Positions 23,690-32,924 of a stretch of DNA of 64,000 bases are shown here, piece after piece. The notes under the pieces were generated by a model. It was not told where the DNA came from and searched no databases. It saw only the letters and a list, made by a program, of their open reading frames with translations. The position numbers were made by a program, and so were the translations under genes. How positions within the stretch are numbered: position 1 is the first letter of the stretch; each line of letters begins with the position of its first letter. This DNA is from Flavobacteriales bacterium (GTDB taxonomy: Bacteria > Bacteroidota > Bacteroidia > UBA10329), in the NCBI GenBank assembly GCA_021739695.1, contig JAIPBM010000012.1:1-64000 (forward strand), in the 5' to 3' direction.

Positions 23690-26120
23690 CCTTTATCTGT
23701 AAGGTGAAATTTCGGATCGGTTCTACCTTACTTGGCCGGAATGAATAGATTCGGTTGGTAACGTTATTAACGATGAAATTGAGCTTTAGCTGCTCCATTA
23801 TCTGGTAAGAAGCACGCAGATTGAAGATGAAATCTCCTTTCTGATGCGCCTCACCATAGCGCTTGGTGGCCCCAAACTCTCCCGAAATAAAATCTACCGC
23901 AGTGGTCTCCGTCTTCGGGATGTTTTCCGGATAGCTACCATAGATCATCGTCACTCCAATGGAAGCCTTCTTATAGTCAAGTTGAATATCTCCCTTTACC
24001 AAATGCCGTGGTCGCAACTTCAGCAGCTTGTCAACATCCTTATTGTCTGCATCAATCCGTGTGCCCATGTACTTGAAGAATTCAGATAAGTATTGAGCCG
24101 CACCATAGCTCTTAGCCGAATCAAGATTGACGGGATAATTGTAGGTATAGCCAATAAGCGCTGTCACTCCAATAGGACCAACAGAACCGCGGCTCGCAAG
24201 CCCGAATTCGTAGCCCGAAACCAATGCGTTGCTAACGTTTTGAGGATAAAGCCCCACTACATAACTGGCCGGAAGATTTGCAAATAGTTCTGGATGCGTT
24301 CCAACTGTAACGAATCCGTACTCTACCAGATTCTTATATTGCTGATAGAAGTAAGCAAAATCGATATATGCTTGCCATTTGCTGATGGCCAACACTTGCT
24401 TAAGCCCGAATTCGGCACTTTGCCCATTCTCTGCTGTCAGATTAGCGTTAGGAATTATTCGTACCTGTGGATTGAGGTCATCATCCAGATACCGTTCTGC
24501 GATGGTCGGAAGACGATAGGATTGTCCGTAAGAAATTCTTGCAAACGTTCCTTGGCCGAAACGGTAATTCAATCCTGAACGGAAAACGGGCGTGCCTGTT
24601 TCTGAATAATCGTCTACGCCCAATACTTCATACCTCAAACCAGCAACAGCCGTTAGCCGCTTCGTTTTAAATTCTCCCTGAACGTAAACCGCCCCTGAAT
24701 AGGAGACCCTTACTCCAGAATAAAGGTTACTCTTGGAAATTCCTACTACCAATGGCAATCCGCTGGTTATAGACCATTTCTTCCAAAGGCGTTGAAACTG
24801 GTAATTGAGCATGATCTGATGCGAAATGGCATGCGGGGTGGTCTGAGGGTTTTTTGATATCCTCATGATATACATGTAGCGGCTCTGAAACGTATGCTTG
24901 AATCCTTTGTCGCTCGTATAGTGCAGATGCGGATCGAAGTTGGCTCGGAAATACTGATCGCTGGATGGAATGGCCGACCGCAATGCGCCTTCATTCGGGT
25001 TGGCTGCCAAGAAAAATCTTCCGGAATGCTCGTAAACCGCGTTGCCATTAATACCATAATTAAGTCCCACCTTCCGCTTGTGATGAACGCGCGTTTTAAA
25101 GTTGATTCCTCCGCGTAATTCGTCCGCATCGCTCAGATAGCTTCGGTCGTGAATGAACATTCCACCAACCACAAGGTCTAGATTGTTGATCTTTCGCATA
25201 TGATTGAAGTTGGCACCTGAAGCTCCACGTACCTGTCCGTTATCCCACCATTTAAGCGTGTCTTTAGGAAAATGAATGATCGTATCCACCTCTATGGTTG
25301 AACCTGGATTATCTGGATCAGGCCGCGTCAGTTTCTTAGTATAGGTCTGATCGCTATATAGGTCCGGTGGGTTGTCGTACAGTTTCTGGAACAGGGTAAC
25401 CGTGGTAGTAGGCTTTGCATCCTTGGGCCATCCGGTGATCACGTTCACAACGCCATTCAAAGCCGAACTACCATAAACCACACTCGATGCACCTTTGATA
25501 ACCTCCACTTGCTCCACATTTTGCATTGGTGCTTGGCGCAATTGTGGTTCTCCAAGGTCCGCGCTCATCATCGACATACCATCTTGCATTACTGCCGTGC
25601 GGGTTCCTACACCATACGACCAGCTGCTTCCTCCTCTGATGCTTACTTGGCTGTCCTGTATGGTCACACCGGGGGTTTTGTTTATCGCTTCGCCAAGATC
25701 AGTGGCATTCGTGTTCTCGATCAACTTGGCAGTAACTACTTCCATCGATACCGTTTCTTCAGCAATGCTTTTCTGATACTGGCTGGCAGAAACAACCACA
25801 ATATCCAACTGCTCCGATTTCATGGAAAGTTTCACATCAATCGTTTGCGCAGCACCAGAACGAAGATCCACTTCTTTTACTTTCGGCTCGAAACCAATGA
25901 ACGAGTATCGAAGACTCAATATCCCTTTGGGCAATTTTATGGAATATTTCCCGTCCAGATCAGTGGTTACGCCTGTGCCCTGTTCGGTGACCACGCTAGC
26001 GCCTACCAACGGTTCGTTGGTTTCTTTATCGGTAATGGTTCCTGTAAGGGTCACCTCCTGAGCCTGAACGTGGATGGCAAAAATTGAGAATACAATGACA
26101 GTAAGTAGCGATTTTGCCAT
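23679..26120 (-). CDS. TonB-dependent receptor
   Basis: 813 residues. Signal peptide MAKSLLTVIVFSIFAIHVQAQ; carboxypeptidase-like domain (VTLTGTITDKETNEPLVGAS, ~22-110); plug with VSIRGGSSWSYGVGTRTAV and VEQVEVIKGASSVVYGSSAL; barrel to the end, which closes NFTLQIKVTF. The motif VVYGSSALNGVVNVIT is the classical end-of-plug box of siderophore/colicin-type receptors rather than of SusC-type nutrient receptors, and no SusD partner lies next to it. It converges on the PhoX/PhoD pair, overlapping by 11 bases, so a role in phosphate-ester or metal uptake is possible but not shown. It is divergent from the next secreted protein gene with only 66 bases between starts. Confidence 0.92.
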   Translation of the reverse strand: MAKSLLTVIVFSIFAIHVQAQEVTLTGTITDKETNEPLVGASVVTEQGTGVTTDLDGKYSIKLPKGILSLRYSFIGFEPKVKEVDLRSGAAQTIDVKLSMKSEQLDIVVVSASQYQKSIAEETVSMEVVTAKLIENTNATDLGEAINKTPGVTIQDSQVSIRGGSSWSYGVGTRTAVMQDGMSMMSADLGEPQLRQAPMQNVEQVEVIKGASSVVYGSSALNGVVNVITGWPKDAKPTTTVTLFQKLYDNPPDLYSDQTYTKKLTRPDPDNPGSTIEVDTIIHFPKDTLKWWDNGQVRGASGANFNHMRKINNLDLVVGGMFIHDRSYLSDADELRGGINFKTRVHHKRKVGLNYGINGNAVYEHSGRFFLAANPNEGALRSAIPSSDQYFRANFDPHLHYTSDKGFKHTFQSRYMYIMRISKNPQTTPHAISHQIMLNYQFQRLWKKWSITSGLPLVVGISKSNLYSGVRVSYSGAVYVQGEFKTKRLTAVAGLRYEVLGVDDYSETGTPVFRSGLNYRFGQGTFARISYGQSYRLPTIAERYLDDDLNPQVRIIPNANLTAENGQSAEFGLKQVLAISKWQAYIDFAYFYQQYKNLVEYGFVTVGTHPELFANLPASYVVGLYPQNVSNALVSGYEFGLASRGSVGPIGVTALIGYTYNYPVNLDSAKSYGAAQYLSEFFKYMGTRIDADNKDVDKLLKLRPRHLVKGDIQLDYKKASIGVTMIYGSYPENIPKTETTAVDFISGEFGATKRYGEAHQKGDFIFNLRASYQIMEQLKLNFIVNNVTNRIYSFRPSKVEPIRNFTLQIKVTF

Positions 26121-26186
26121 ATAACGGTATTTGTGAAGACGCTAAAAATAAGAAAGATGCTCATCTTTGAGCGTGTGCAAAAATTC

Positions 26187-27155
26187 ATGTATCCTGTAAG
26201 ATTTTCTTTCATCTCCATCATCATTGCTGTTGTTGCGATTAGCCTGGTAACGCAACAGAACGCACATTCGCAACCAATTCCGAACGCCAAGGAAACGCTA
26301 CAATCAGAAGCAAGGGCTTTTCAGGTGAGTGTCCCGGATCAAGACGAATTGGCAGGCGGACATCTTCAGGGCATCCAGCTCTTAAATGAAACACTTATTG
26401 TTTCAGGAAGCTCTTCTAGCTTCGCTTACCTCGCATTGTTCCAAAAACTCGGAGAGGAATTTCGGTTTTTAGGCATAAAGAAACTGGGCAAGAAGCCTTT
26501 CAATCATGCCGGAGGTTTCCAAATAGCAGGCAACTGGTTGGCCATCGGGATCGAAGACCCCGTTGGGAAACGCGAATCGGTGATACAACTCATCGATGTG
26601 TCGTCCTTCAAGAACCTGTCATCCCCACCGGTTTTCACATTAAACCGAAAAGGGGAAAGCAAGCGCAGCACAGCTGGTGCGGTTGCACTCATCAAACGGA
26701 AAGACCACTTTGTATTGGCCGTGGGGAGCTGGGATTGTACCACCATCGACTTTTATGTTTCCAATGGACTCGACCCCCATGCCGAAGGCTTCAACTTTGA
26801 ACCTTGGACAAGTTGGGACAGTCGCGAAGCGATACGCAAGGACTGGACAGACCGCAGTTATGGTAGTTACCAGAACCTGCAACTCACCGAGGACGCAACG
26901 GGATTGTATATCACTGGTTTTTGCAGAACACCAAATGGCACCGACCAAGCAGATGTTTTCCTGATTACACCGCTGGCAGACCCTTATACCATGCTTAAGA
27001 AAGTAGCTTACTATTCGGTGCAATGCAATGGCGAGGTCACCTTTAGAAACGGTGCAGGATTTACCTTTTTCAAGAATGTGCCGTCCATCATAGCGGTCGG
27101 ACACGATCTCTTTCCCAAACTTCAGTTTCAGGTATTTCCGATCAAGCAAAATTGA
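26187..27155 (+). CDS. Secreted protein of unknown function, propeller-like
   Basis: 322 residues from the ATG at 26187, which opens a good signal peptide (MYPVRFSFISIIIAVVAISL... ending AHSQ); an ATG at 26157 and a GTG at 26133 are in frame upstream. I do not recognise the family. The mature chain is built of short repeated strand sets with turn motifs such as LNETLIVSGSSSSFAYLALF, AGNWLAIGIED, HFVLAVGSWDCTTIDFYV and DATGLYITGFCRT, the look of a beta-propeller. Three Cys could form disulfides. Divergent from the TonB receptor gene, so it may be its regulated partner, but no motif ties them. Confidence 0.75.
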   Translation: MYPVRFSFISIIIAVVAISLVTQQNAHSQPIPNAKETLQSEARAFQVSVPDQDELAGGHLQGIQLLNETLIVSGSSSSFAYLALFQKLGEEFRFLGIKKLGKKPFNHAGGFQIAGNWLAIGIEDPVGKRESVIQLIDVSSFKNLSSPPVFTLNRKGESKRSTAGAVALIKRKDHFVLAVGSWDCTTIDFYVSNGLDPHAEGFNFEPWTSWDSREAIRKDWTDRSYGSYQNLQLTEDATGLYITGFCRTPNGTDQADVFLITPLADPYTMLKKVAYYSVQCNGEVTFRNGAGFTFFKNVPSIIAVGHDLFPKLQFQVFPIKQN

Positions 27156-27223
27156 TTTTCCCCTGTTTGCCTCAGAACACAATTCGGATATAGAAAACCA
27201 ACTACAGGTTCGAGATCATTGAC

Positions 27224-28078
27224 CTAAAGCCGATTAAGCAGACTGCGCAACCAACCTCCATCGCCATCCTGCAATTTCTGAATCCGCATTTTGGTGATGT
27301 CCAATTCCAATTGAAGTTCTACGCGTTCGCGAAGTTCCCACAGCGATTCCTCGTCTGTTCTACCTTGGTATTCTTTGGTTGAAATACGCTGACCGAAGGC
27401 GTAATACTGCTTTTCGGGACGTGGAATGAACGTTGGTCCAATGCCACGGGCAATTGGGAACATGGTCTCGCCATCCTTCAGATACTTTTCGGCAATTCCC
27501 TTCTCGCGCAGCCACTCACCAAACTTCGATTCCATCAGTTCGTCTCCGTCCATCACAATATCGTAAGCATCTTCTTGGCCCACTTGCGCTACGGTTATGA
27601 TGTCATATCCATTTTCGATGGCCATGCGCGCAAATCCCGTCCGCTTCTTCCAAGTAAGCTTATACTTCTCTCCCTTTCGCTTACAGGTTTCGCGTCCACC
27701 TCCCGGATAGACCATGATGTGTTCACCATGCTCCATCATTGCAGCACAATTCTCGCGGCTACCGCGCACAAAACCCACTTTGGTGGCCAGATCGCGCCAG
27801 CCCGGCATCATATAATGAAGATCATCTACCAATGATCGGCAGAAAATGCCTTTTTCCATATACATCTGAGCTGCCCAAAGCGTTCCATCAAGCACACCCA
27901 ACACGTTATGGTTGGTCACATACATCGCAGGCTTATCCTTATCCACATTTTCGAAACCGAAAAACTGTGGTTCAAAATAGGCTCGGCCAAGGGCCGTCAT
28001 CTTTTCTACAAAATCTACCGATGGTGGAATAAAATCAGGATCGTAATCTCCGATTTTGATAGGGGTTGTTTCGCTCAT
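27224..28078 (-). CDS. Lysophospholipid acyltransferase family protein, DGAT/TMEM68-like group
   Basis: 284 residues, no signal peptide. The acyltransferase motif I reads YVTNHNVLGVLDG: His and Asp are separated by six residues, not the usual four, as in the TMEM68/phytyl-ester-synthase-like group. Later motifs fit: RGSRENCAAMMEHGE, VYPGGGRETCKRKGEKYKL and the hydrophobic IITVAQVG. Enzymes of this group move an acyl chain onto an alcohol to make storage lipid or phospholipid at the membrane face. A short, exact -7 box lies four bases before the ATG. It stands alone on its strand; a second, shorter acyltransferase of the HX4D group is at 37514. Confidence 0.83.
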   Translation of the reverse strand: MSETTPIKIGDYDPDFIPPSVDFVEKMTALGRAYFEPQFFGFENVDKDKPAMYVTNHNVLGVLDGTLWAAQMYMEKGIFCRSLVDDLHYMMPGWRDLATKVGFVRGSRENCAAMMEHGEHIMVYPGGGRETCKRKGEKYKLTWKKRTGFARMAIENGYDIITVAQVGQEDAYDIVMDGDELMESKFGEWLREKGIAEKYLKDGETMFPIARGIGPTFIPRPEKQYYAFGQRISTKEYQGRTDEESLWELRERVELQLELDITKMRIQKLQDGDGGWLRSLLNRL

Positions 28079-28082
28079 GGCG

Positions 28083-28090
28083 CAAAGATA
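28083..28090 (-). promoter_or_regulatory. -7 box four bases before the acyltransferase ATG
   Basis: TATCTTTG on the minus strand is an exact TAnnTTTG match. The sequence continues GCGCC and then ATG would be expected within the first bases of the transcript, so the mRNA would be leaderless or almost so. Confidence 0.55.
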
Positions 28091-28109
28091 ACACGCAGAA
28101 GACTGAGTA

Positions 28110-28745
28110 CTAATAAATTATCATTACCGTACTCGTATCAAAAGCAGAGGCAAAAGCAGATTCAGCCACTTGATGGACGCCACCGTTCTGATCGACATAA
28201 CTACCCGTTATTTGAACCTGCTGCTCGCCATAGACCAAACAGGTAAAGACCGTGTCTACCGCACTTCCCTGAATAAACTTAAGGGTAGAAGAACAACAGC
28301 TGGTGCACGCGTCCGTTTCCGCATCAACCGCATACGATACGGTTTGCGAACTGTTCTGATTGACAAGATGCGTAGCAACCCATGCTTTAGGTTCTATATT
28401 GAACGTAGCAGAATAGGCCGTGCTGAAGGGAACATTGTCTGGATTGATATCGAAAGTTCCACCGAAATGATTTGGATGAAAAACCTCCACACGATACGAA
28501 TAATAAACATCCTTGTCCACTTCAATATAAAAGCGACCGCTGGCATCTGTAACGGCTGAACCAACCACAACATACGTTGGATTAAAGCCACCGGCAGCAT
28601 TCTGCACCTTCATCACCACGCTGGCGCCTTCCACCGCTGCGTTCACCTTCTCATCAAATACTACACAATCGAACATGAACACGTCTGTCTTTTTCGTGCA
28701 GCCGGCAAACATCAAAACCAAACTCAAAAACGCGAAAGCTCTCAT
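28110..28745 (-). CDS. Lipoprotein with carboxypeptidase-regulatory-like fold
   Basis: 211 residues. Signal peptide with lipobox FAGC (residues 13-16), so the mature protein is lipid-anchored. After a short spacer, residues ~25-100 read as a carboxypeptidase-regulatory/CNA-B-like beta-sandwich: VNAAVEGASVVMKVQNAAGG, DASGRFYIEVDKD and YYSYRVEVFHPNHFGG. The second half is less ordered and holds a CTSCC cysteine cluster near residue 145. No enzyme motif. Its ATG overlaps the stop of the upstream secreted protein (ATGA), so they are one unit. Function unknown, probably surface or periplasmic structural. Confidence 0.75.
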   Translation of the reverse strand: MRAFAFLSLVLMFAGCTKKTDVFMFDCVVFDEKVNAAVEGASVVMKVQNAAGGFNPTYVVVGSAVTDASGRFYIEVDKDVYYSYRVEVFHPNHFGGTFDINPDNVPFSTAYSATFNIEPKAWVATHLVNQNSSQTVSYAVDAETDACTSCCSSTLKFIQGSAVDTVFTCLVYGEQQVQITGSYVDQNGGVHQVAESAFASAFDTSTVMIIY

Positions 28746-29344
28746 TGATGGGAAAAATAGATCTTTCCTTGAATATCTGTTTCAGGCAAACCGGTAATTC
28801 GGAAAATATAAACCCCAGACCTCCATCCGCTTGGTTGTATGCTGAAATCGCTGTTGGTCCCTGTAGCGCTGTAAAGCTCATTTCCCATTTGATCAAACAC
28901 CTGTAGCAAAGCCTCCGATTTCTGATCGTTGCTGAATAGAATTCGATAAGAATTGGTCTGATGGTCCGTGAGCACGATATGGTTTGCTCTTCCGAAATCT
29001 TCGAAAAATGCCGAGATGGTATCAGTAAACCCTTGAAATCCCAATTCCAACTTGTAATGGTTGTAAATGTTTGGAACCGGAACCGAATCGAAAAAGGAAT
29101 AGGTTTCGTTCTCAGTAAAACTGCCACAGATTCCGGGAATGTGCTTTATCTGTTGGAACTGAAACGAATCATCGGACCGGAACAACTTGGTGCCTTCGCA
29201 CTGATTTCCGCCCTTAATCACCCAGCGCAAAAGAATTCCGTTCGGTTGCTTAATGGCATCAAAGGATTTCAAAATAGGATGTGGCGATTGACCGAACCCG
29301 ATAAACGGGAACAAGAAAAACAGAAATGCAGCGGAGAATTTCAT
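28742..29344 (-). CDS. Small secreted protein with a T9SS-like C-terminal domain
   Basis: 200 residues from the ATG at 29344 (an upstream ATG at 29356 would add four). Signal peptide MKFSAAFLFFLFPFIGFGQ. The middle (ILLRWVIKGGNQCEGTKLFR ... YNHYKLELGFQG) resembles a fibronectin type III-like strand set. The C-terminal ~75 residues carry sorting-domain features: LQVFDQMGNELYSA, then PSGWRSGVYIFRITG, then a short final strand KIYFSHQ. The first sorting motif (Y/L-PNP) is replaced by a sequence around NSYRILFSND, so it is a diverged type A domain. It is translated just ahead of the lipoprotein gene with a four-base overlap. Confidence 0.75.
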   Translation of the reverse strand: MKFSAAFLFFLFPFIGFGQSPHPILKSFDAIKQPNGILLRWVIKGGNQCEGTKLFRSDDSFQFQQIKHIPGICGSFTENETYSFFDSVPVPNIYNHYKLELGFQGFTDTISAFFEDFGRANHIVLTDHQTNSYRILFSNDQKSEALLQVFDQMGNELYSATGTNSDFSIQPSGWRSGVYIFRITGLPETDIQGKIYFSHQ

Positions 29345-29435
29345 ATCAGCAACCAAATTAACCTCTCTTTGTCTTCATTGTTGTAGTGCGCACTACATTT
29401 CATACAAAGCACTGAACGAAATGGCCATTTTTAAA

Positions 29436-29443
29436 TACGTTTG
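29436..29443 (+). promoter_or_regulatory. -7 box six bases before a GTG start
   Basis: TACGTTTG is an exact TAnnTTTG match. Only six bases separate it from the GTG at 29450, so the transcript should begin at or within a base or two of the start codon. Confidence 0.5.
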
Positions 29444-29449
29444 CAATAA

Positions 29450-29851
29450 GTGAGAAAAGACATTCATATACCAAAAGTAGAAGGCGTTTCGATGGCTGTT
29501 GTCAAAGAAACCGATGGTGAAGATGCCGCTTGGGGCGTTTACCTGATCAACAGCAAAGAGGAAGCGATCAAGAACATCATTGTGGTTTCTAAAGGATTCG
29601 GAACAATCAATAATGAGGAAATAAAAACGTCCACATTGCGCCATTTCTTTGACGAATTGGAACCGAGCGCATTTCAAAAAGTGGAGGTAATCATTCCAGA
29701 GGTTTTCGGTTTGAATAACCAATACATGCTCACTTTCTACATAGATGGAGCAATCCATGACCGTAAATACATTTTTGTTCCAGATAGCGTTGTTGAAGAC
29801 AACCTCATTCAAATACCTTTGATAGGCCGACCTGGAATTTTGATCCGCTGA
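29450..29851 (+). CDS. Conserved small Bacteroidota protein of unknown function
   Basis: 133 residues starting at GTG (RKDIHIPKVEGVSMAVVKE). Proteins with this opening, a central LINSKEEAIKNIIVVSKGFG, STLRHFFDEL, and an ending near FVPDSVVEDNLIQIPLIGR are, from memory, widespread in Bacteroidota, and I know of no assigned function. No signal peptide, no membrane segment, no Cys. The fold looks like a small beta-sandwich. It is two bases upstream of a DnaQ-like exonuclease gene and shares its transcript, hinting at a nucleic-acid or repair setting. Confidence 0.8.
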   Translation: MRKDIHIPKVEGVSMAVVKETDGEDAAWGVYLINSKEEAIKNIIVVSKGFGTINNEEIKTSTLRHFFDELEPSAFQKVEVIIPEVFGLNNQYMLTFYIDGAIHDRKYIFVPDSVVEDNLIQIPLIGRPGILIR

Positions 29852-29853
29852 TC

Positions 29854-30573
29854 ATGCTATTGAATCTTGACCTTACGAAAATCCTGTTTCTCGATATTGA
29901 GACCGTGCCTCAGTTTGCAGATTACATGCAGCTGGACGAAACGACCGCTACGCTTTGGGACGACAAAGCAGGCAAGCTTTCGAAGCAAGAACAGACAGGC
30001 GAAGAGATGTACGAGCGGGCAGGTATTTATGCCGAATTCGGAAAGATCATCTGTATTTCGGTCGGTGTTTTTAACCTGAGGGAAGGCGGCAAACGCGAAT
30101 TTCGATTGCGCTCCTTTTATGGAGATGATGAAAAGCTGCTTTTGAATGAATTCGCTGCCATGCTGAATAACCATTTCAGTAGACCAGACAATTTGCTTTG
30201 TGGGCACAATGGGAAGGAATTCGACTTTCCGTTTTTGGCGCGCAGAATGATCATAAACCGTATTCCTATTCCGAAAATACTGAACATGGTGGGCAAAAAA
30301 CCTTGGGAAGTGCAGCACTTGGACACCATGGAAATGTGGAAATTCGGGGATTGGAAAAGCTATACTTCGCTGAAATTGTTGGCGCATGTACTAGATGTTC
30401 CAACTCCAAAAACAGATATTGAAGGAAAGGACGTGGCGCGGGTCTATTATGAGGAGAATGACCTCGAACGCATTGAACAATACTGCAAACGCGATACCTT
30501 GGCTGTGGCGCAGTTACTATTGCGTTTCCGTGGAGAAGATATTTTGAACGAAGACCAAATTGTGGACACATGA
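29854..30573 (+). CDS. DnaQ-like 3'-5' exonuclease, PolB-like group
   Basis: 239 residues. All three exonuclease motifs are present: ExoI LFLDIETVPQ (D14, E16), ExoII CGHNGKEFDFPFLARRM (Asn, Asp near 120), and ExoIII YCKRDTLAVAQL (Asp near 214). These are the acidic ligands for two metal ions. The arrangement matches the predicted PolB-like 3'-5' exonuclease family, which lacks a polymerase domain. The role is single-strand or mismatch trimming in repair; substrate not known. The stop overlaps the ATG of the following lipoprotein gene (ATGA), while a conserved small protein precedes it. Confidence 0.88.
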   Translation: MLLNLDLTKILFLDIETVPQFADYMQLDETTATLWDDKAGKLSKQEQTGEEMYERAGIYAEFGKIICISVGVFNLREGGKREFRLRSFYGDDEKLLLNEFAAMLNNHFSRPDNLLCGHNGKEFDFPFLARRMIINRIPIPKILNMVGKKPWEVQHLDTMEMWKFGDWKSYTSLKLLAHVLDVPTPKTDIEGKDVARVYYEENDLERIEQYCKRDTLAVAQLLLRFRGEDILNEDQIVDT

Positions 30574-31055
30574 GAGCACTTATTTACACCATCATTTCCA
30601 TAACGCTGTTCGCTTGCGGATCTGAAACGGATGTGCTGACTCCCGTGGTTGGTCCTGCCAACAGCCATTTTAGAGGAAACACCATTGGCGATAAATACCA
30701 GCAAGTATTGAAGAATGCGGCTACAGACCATCCTGTTCCTACAGAAGAAGGCGTGCTGAACTGTGAATTCAAAGCTGGGGACTCTGAGCTCACTGTGCAT
30801 TATGAATTCGATCAAGAAAAGCTGTACTCCGTTCAGGCAGATATGTTCTTTCCAGATTCGGCAAGTCTGAACACATTTGAGAACAAGCTGGTAGAGCGCT
30901 ACAACGCAAGCTTTGGCGAAGTGCAATTGGATGGCGGATTTCTTGTTTGGAAAGACAACAGTTCGGGTACCGAAGTGGAATTCACCTTGGCTGATGAGAG
31001 CATCGAATTCGGGCAGCCCAAGCTCTCCCTCACAATTTATAATTTTGACTACTGA
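30570..31055 (+). CDS. Small lipoprotein of unknown function
   Basis: 161 residues. The signal MRALIYTIISITLFACG ends in a lipobox (LFAC), predicting a lipid-anchored periplasmic or outer-membrane protein. After a linker, the chain has a beta-rich core with GDKYQQVLKNAATDHPV and a repeated strand pattern (ELTVHYEFDQEKLYSVQADM ... LVWKDNSSGTEVEFTLADES), a layout shared with small domains that sense or bind at the envelope. No motif is diagnostic. Coupled by ATGA to the exonuclease gene, which is odd for an envelope protein. The link may be merely transcriptional. Confidence 0.75.
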   Translation: MRALIYTIISITLFACGSETDVLTPVVGPANSHFRGNTIGDKYQQVLKNAATDHPVPTEEGVLNCEFKAGDSELTVHYEFDQEKLYSVQADMFFPDSASLNTFENKLVERYNASFGEVQLDGGFLVWKDNSSGTEVEFTLADESIEFGQPKLSLTIYNFDY

Positions 31056-31067
31056 TCAACTACGCGC

Positions 31068-32879
31068 ATGTCTGATAGAAAATTGCTGGAAATAAAGAAC
31101 CTCGTTACGGAATTCCGAACGGATGGAAAAGTGCTGAAAGCCGTTAACGATGTGAGTTTTACGCTCAATCGTGGCGAAACCATCGGAATTGTGGGCGAGT
31201 CTGGTTCTGGAAAATCGGTCACATCGCTTTCGGTTATGCGTCTGATCCCAAATCCTCCAGGAACCATTTCGGGCGGAGAAATTCTATTTCACAAGGATGC
31301 GAATTCTACCGTTGACCTTGTAAAGATCAGCGAGAAGGAAATGCGCTCCATTCGTGGCAACGACATTGCCATGATCTTTCAAGAACCGATGACATCGCTG
31401 AATCCCGTTTTTACCTGCGGTGATCAAGTGATGGAAGCCATTCTGCTTCATCAGAAAGTGAGCAAGAAAGAGGCGAAAGAGAAAACCATCGCGCTTTTCA
31501 AAGAAGTTCAGTTACCGCGTCCAGAAGCCATTTTTGATCAATATCCGCATCAGATCTCTGGTGGTCAGAAGCAACGCGTAATGATCGCGATGGCCATGAG
31601 TTGCAATCCGAGCATTCTGATTGCCGATGAGCCGACCACTGCTTTGGACGTTACTGTTCAGCAAACGATTCTCGACCTGATGCTCAAACTTCAGCGTGAG
31701 CACGATATGGGCATCATGTTCATTACGCACGACTTGGGCGTAATTGCCGAATTGGCCGATAAAGTTGTGGTGATGTACAAGGGCAAAATTGTGGAGCAAG
31801 GGCCTGTTTTGGAGATCTTCAGCAATCCGCAGCATCCTTACACCAAAGGATTGTTGGCCTGTCGTCCACCTTTGGATGTGCGGTTGAAACGGCTTCCGAT
31901 CGTGTCCGATTTCATGAAATTGGATGATGCAGGAAACATTGAGGAAATTGCCCAGACCGTAACCGAAGCCACTCAAAAGGAAATTCAAACACCTGCAGAA
32001 CGCGAAAAAGCGCACAAGGATTTGTACGCCAAAGAACCTATTCTTCAGATCAAAAACCTTAAAACATACTTTCCTCTCAAGAAGAATTTCTTCGGAAAAG
32101 TGACAGAAGAAGTAAAAGCCGTGGATGACGTAACGTTTGATGTTTATCCTGGCGAAACGCTTGGCCTTGTTGGTGAATCTGGTTGTGGAAAAACCACGCT
32201 TGGCAGAACGGTGCTCCGGCTAGTTGATCCAACCGGTGGCGAAGTGATCTTTAAAGGAAAGCCGCTGCACTCGATGACCACGAGCGAACTGACCGAGATC
32301 CGAAAAGACATTCAGATCATCTTTCAGGATCCGTATTCTTCGCTCAACCCACGAATTACGGTTGGCGATGCGATAATGGAACCGATGCAAGTGCATAAAC
32401 TGTATGCAAACGATAAGGAACGGAAGGATAAAGTGCTCGAATTATTGGAGCGCGTAAACCTGCTTCCAGAACATTTTTACCGTTATCCACACGAATTCTC
32501 AGGCGGTCAGCGCCAACGGATCTGTATTGCACGTGCCTTGGCGTTACGTCCGCAGTTCATCATTTGCGATGAGTCTGTATCGGCATTAGATGTGTCTGTT
32601 CAGGCGCAGGTTCTGAACCTTCTGAACGAACTGAAACGCGATTTCGATTTCACTTACATTTTCATCTCTCACGACCTTTCGGTGGTGAAATTCATGAGCG
32701 ACCGCATGGTGGTAATGAACAAAGGCGTGGTGGAAGAAATGGGCGATGCCGACCAGATCTATTCGAATCCTCAAACGGAGTACACCAAGAAGCTGATTGC
32801 GGCCATTCCGAAAGGGAGATTGGAAGATATTGAAGCTTCGATCAAAGAGAAGGAAGAGTGGCTAACCGCACAGGTCTAA
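31068..32879 (+). CDS. ABC transporter protein with two fused ATPase domains (oligopeptide type)
   Basis: 603 residues. Domain 1 (~1-260) has Walker A GESGSGKS (43-50), signature [13 protein letters not shown] and Walker [13 protein letters not shown]. Domain 2 (~320-590) has Walker [10 protein letters not shown], signature [13 protein letters not shown] and Walker [13 protein letters not shown]. Each is followed by the oligopeptide/dipeptide extension ([22 protein letters not shown]). This is a DppD-DppF (YejF-like) fusion that powers uptake of peptides or other solutes. Domain 2's Walker B reads CDESVSALD, keeping the catalytic Glu. No permease or binding-protein gene is adjacent, so its partners are encoded elsewhere. 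A palindrome lies 45 bases downstream of its stop. Confidence 0.93.
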   Translation: MSDRKLLEIKNLVTEFRTDGKVLKAVNDVSFTLNRGETIGIVGESGSGKSVTSLSVMRLIPNPPGTISGGEILFHKDANSTVDLVKISEKEMRSIRGNDIAMIFQEPMTSLNPVFTCGDQVMEAILLHQKVSKKEAKEKTIALFKEVQLPRPEAIFDQYPHQISGGQKQRVMIAMAMSCNPSILIADEPTTALDVTVQQTILDLMLKLQREHDMGIMFITHDLGVIAELADKVVVMYKGKIVEQGPVLEIFSNPQHPYTKGLLACRPPLDVRLKRLPIVSDFMKLDDAGNIEEIAQTVTEATQKEIQTPAEREKAHKDLYAKEPILQIKNLKTYFPLKKNFFGKVTEEVKAVDDVTFDVYPGETLGLVGESGCGKTTLGRTVLRLVDPTGGEVIFKGKPLHSMTTSELTEIRKDIQIIFQDPYSSLNPRITVGDAIMEPMQVHKLYANDKERKDKVLELLERVNLLPEHFYRYPHEFSGGQRQRICIARALALRPQFIICDESVSALDVSVQAQVLNLLNELKRDFDFTYIFISHDLSVVKFMSDRMVVMNKGVVEEMGDADQIYSNPQTEYTKKLIAAIPKGRLEDIEASIKEKEEWLTAQV

Positions 32880-32924
32880 ACCGCGGTTGTACACACATCT
32901 TAGTTGAAATTATTATCCTCTTCT

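Noticed and set aside
32879-32888. Ten-base palindrome AACCGCGGTT after the ABC gene
   Set aside because: Short and without other copies or a T-run; chance occurrence is plausible.
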